In this document: piece by piece, positions 6,717-7,771 of the stretch
Position numbering within the stretch: position 1 is the first letter of the stretch
How the letters are laid out: each line of letters begins with the position of its first letter
Assembly (NCBI GenBank): GCA_030452025.1
Contig: JAKDNC010000153.1
Coordinates: 1-7,771 of the forward strand
Reading direction: 5' to 3'
DNA length: 7,771 nucleotides
Source: Nocardioides sp.
Lineage (GTDB): Bacteria > Actinomycetota > Actinomycetes > Propionibacteriales > Nocardioidaceae
Program-made: the position numbers and the translations under genes
The notes under the pieces: model-generated
Database searches by the model: none
Seen by the model: the letters and a program-made list of their open reading frames with translations, nothing else
What the model was told of the DNA's origin: nothing

Positions 6717-6894
6717 TTTCGACCTCTGCGAGTCCAACGCGCTCTGCGAGGCGCTCGCCCCCGAGGTGTTCGAGCTCGACGACGACGACAACCTGCAGAT
6801 CCTGCAGGAGGACGTCACTGAGGAGAGCCGTGCCAACGTCGAACGTGCCGTGTCCGCCTGCCCACGGTCGGCCATCTCGATAGTCGAAGGCTGA
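6700..6894 (+). CDS. fdxD: Single-cluster ferredoxin (FdxD-like, probable 3Fe-4S)
   Basis: Small acidic electron carrier of 64 residues. Cluster ligands are Cys10 and Cys16 in CESNALC, and Cys54 in ACPRSA. The position that holds a second Cys in 4Fe-4S ferredoxins is Asn13. The pattern C-x2-N-x2-C ... CP is that of actinobacterial P450-type ferredoxins with a 3Fe-4S or non-cysteine-ligated 4Fe-4S cluster. An acidic patch (FELDDDDN, 24-31) is suited to docking with a reductase or oxygenase. In M. tuberculosis a similar ferredoxin, FdxD, stands beside the hsd4A-like SDR and mce4, so the symbol is given by similarity and context. The probable electron donor is the reductase at 5218-6210. The acceptor is not in the window; candidates are steroid cytochromes P450 or another sterol-pathway oxidoreductase. 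Confidence 0.88.
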   Translation: MKVKVDFDLCESNALCEALAPEVFELDDDDNLQILQEDVTEESRANVERAVSACPRSAISIVEG

Positions 6895-6899
6895 CCCGG

Positions 6900-7771
6900 A
6901 TGCCGGATCTCGACGGCAGGGTGGCCGTGGTCACCGGGGCCGGATCGGGCCTGGGACGCGCGGAGGCCCGGGCCCTGGCGGAGGCCGGCGCGCGCGTCGT
7001 GCTCAATGATCTGCCCGGAGCCGCGGACGACGCGGCCGAGGAGATCCGCAGTCGTGGTGGCGACGTGCGCATCGTCACCGGTGACGTGGGAGAGCGGTCG
7101 ACTGCGGACGCAATGGTCTCGACTGCGCTCGGGGAGTTTGGCAGCCTCGACATCGTCGTCAACAACGCCGGCATCACCCGCGACCGGATGCTGTTCAACC
7201 TCAGCGACGACGAGTGGGACCACGTGATCAGGGTCCACCTGCGCGGACACTTCCTGCTCACCCGCAACGCAGCCTCCCACTGGCGCGCGCTCGCCAAGGA
7301 GACCGGCGGATCTGTCTACGGACGGGTCGTCAACACTGCCTCCGAGGCGTTCCTGTCCGGCTCGCCCGGTCAAGCCAACTACGCTGCAGCCAAGGCTGGC
7401 ATCACTGCGCTCACGCTCTCCGCGGCCAGGGGGCTGTCGAGGTCCGGTGTGCGGGCCAACGCCATCTGCCCCCGTGCCCGCACGGCAATGACCGAGGCGG
7501 TCTTCGGCGAGGACGAGTCCGGCAAGAAGATCGACCCCTACTCACCCGACCACGTCGCTCCTCTCGTCGCCTACCTCGCGTCCCCGAGCGCTGACGCGAT
7601 CAACGGTCAGGTCTTCGTGGTCTACGGCGGCATGGTCGCCCTTCTGGCCGCGCCGGTCGTCGAGAAGCGTTTCGACGCCGCCGGGGACGCCTGGGACCTG
7701 CGCGATCTGTCCCAGCAGCTCGGCGGATACTTCGAGACCCGCGACCCCTCGCTCAGCTTCGCGGCCGATTC
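6900..7771 (+). CDS. hsd4A: Short-chain dehydrogenase/reductase, Hsd4A-like (3'-truncated by window edge)
   Basis: NAD(H)-dependent SDR; 290 codons are visible and no stop is reached. The cofactor motif TGAGSGLG is at residues 12-19. Asp37 at the end of the second strand (VVLND) indicates NAD rather than NADP. NNAG is at 88-91. The catalytic residues are Ser148, Tyr161 and Lys165 (YAAAK), with Asn114-type helix position occupied by Leu (RVHLRGHF). The usual PG after the sixth strand is replaced by PRA (ICPRARTAM). The sequence resembles the SDR domain of 17-beta-HSD type 4 and actinobacterial Hsd4A, which oxidises 17-hydroxysteroids and 3-hydroxyacyl-CoA side-chain intermediates. Beyond the usual SDR end (about residue 245) a further segment of at least 45 residues follows, as in the roughly 300-residue Hsd4A proteins. 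ATG 6900 is 5 nt after the ferredoxin stop, with GAAGG at 6886-6890. Confidence 0.85.
   Translation, partial: MPDLDGRVAVVTGAGSGLGRAEARALAEAGARVVLNDLPGAADDAAEEIRSRGGDVRIVTGDVGERSTADAMVSTALGEFGSLDIVVNNAGITRDRMLFNLSDDEWDHVIRVHLRGHFLLTRNAASHWRALAKETGGSVYGRVVNTASEAFLSGSPGQANYAAAKAGITALTLSAARGLSRSGVRANAICPRARTAMTEAVFGEDESGKKIDPYSPDHVAPLVAYLASPSADAINGQVFVVYGGMVALLAAPVVEKRFDAAGDAWDLRDLSQQLGGYFETRDPSLSFAAD

Noticed and set aside
1..7771. CRISPR arrays, tRNA or rRNA genes, insertion sequences
   Set aside because: No regularly spaced direct repeats, RNA gene hallmarks, transposase frames or terminal inverted repeats were seen; the window is almost fully coding.

Overview
The window comes from a high-GC actinobacterium. 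Codon third positions are strongly G/C, the Mce proteins are of actinobacterial type (MceD, lipoprotein MceE, MceF followed by Mce-associated proteins), and genes are tightly packed with stop/start overlaps. The style would fit a steroid-degrading Nocardioides-like lineage or a relative of the mycobacteria and rhodococci. That placement is an inference. All real genes are on the + strand.

Region 1 (1-5150) is the 3' part of an mce operon: a 5'-truncated mceD, mceE (lipoprotein), mceF, and two single-pass Mce-associated (Mas) proteins. Consecutive genes overlap by 1-4 bases or sit 6 bases apart, so they probably share one transcript. Together the Mce proteins form the cell-envelope part of an ABC-type lipid importer. 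The yrbE permease genes and mceA-C should lie upstream of the window.

Region 2 (5151-5217) is the only intergenic gap. It holds a perfect fit to the operator consensus of KstR, the TetR-family repressor of cholesterol catabolism (TNNAACNNGTTNNA at 5154-5167). An 8-bp stem-loop overlaps its right half. A good ribosome binding site follows, for the next gene.

Region 3 (5218-7771) is a second compact unit: a thioredoxin-reductase-like ferredoxin-NADP+ reductase, a PPOX/FDOR-fold flavin or F420 oxidoreductase, a single-cluster ferredoxin resembling FdxD, and a short-chain dehydrogenase resembling Hsd4A that runs off the window end.

The operator, the FdxD- and Hsd4A-like genes and the adjacent Mce operon point to an mce4-type sterol import locus. 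It is joined to an NADPH-to-ferredoxin electron supply and a side-chain or 17-hydroxysteroid dehydrogenase. The most notable points are the KstR-like operator, the embedding of an FDOR-type enzyme between a reductase and its probable ferredoxin, and the ferredoxin's non-cysteine fourth ligand position.
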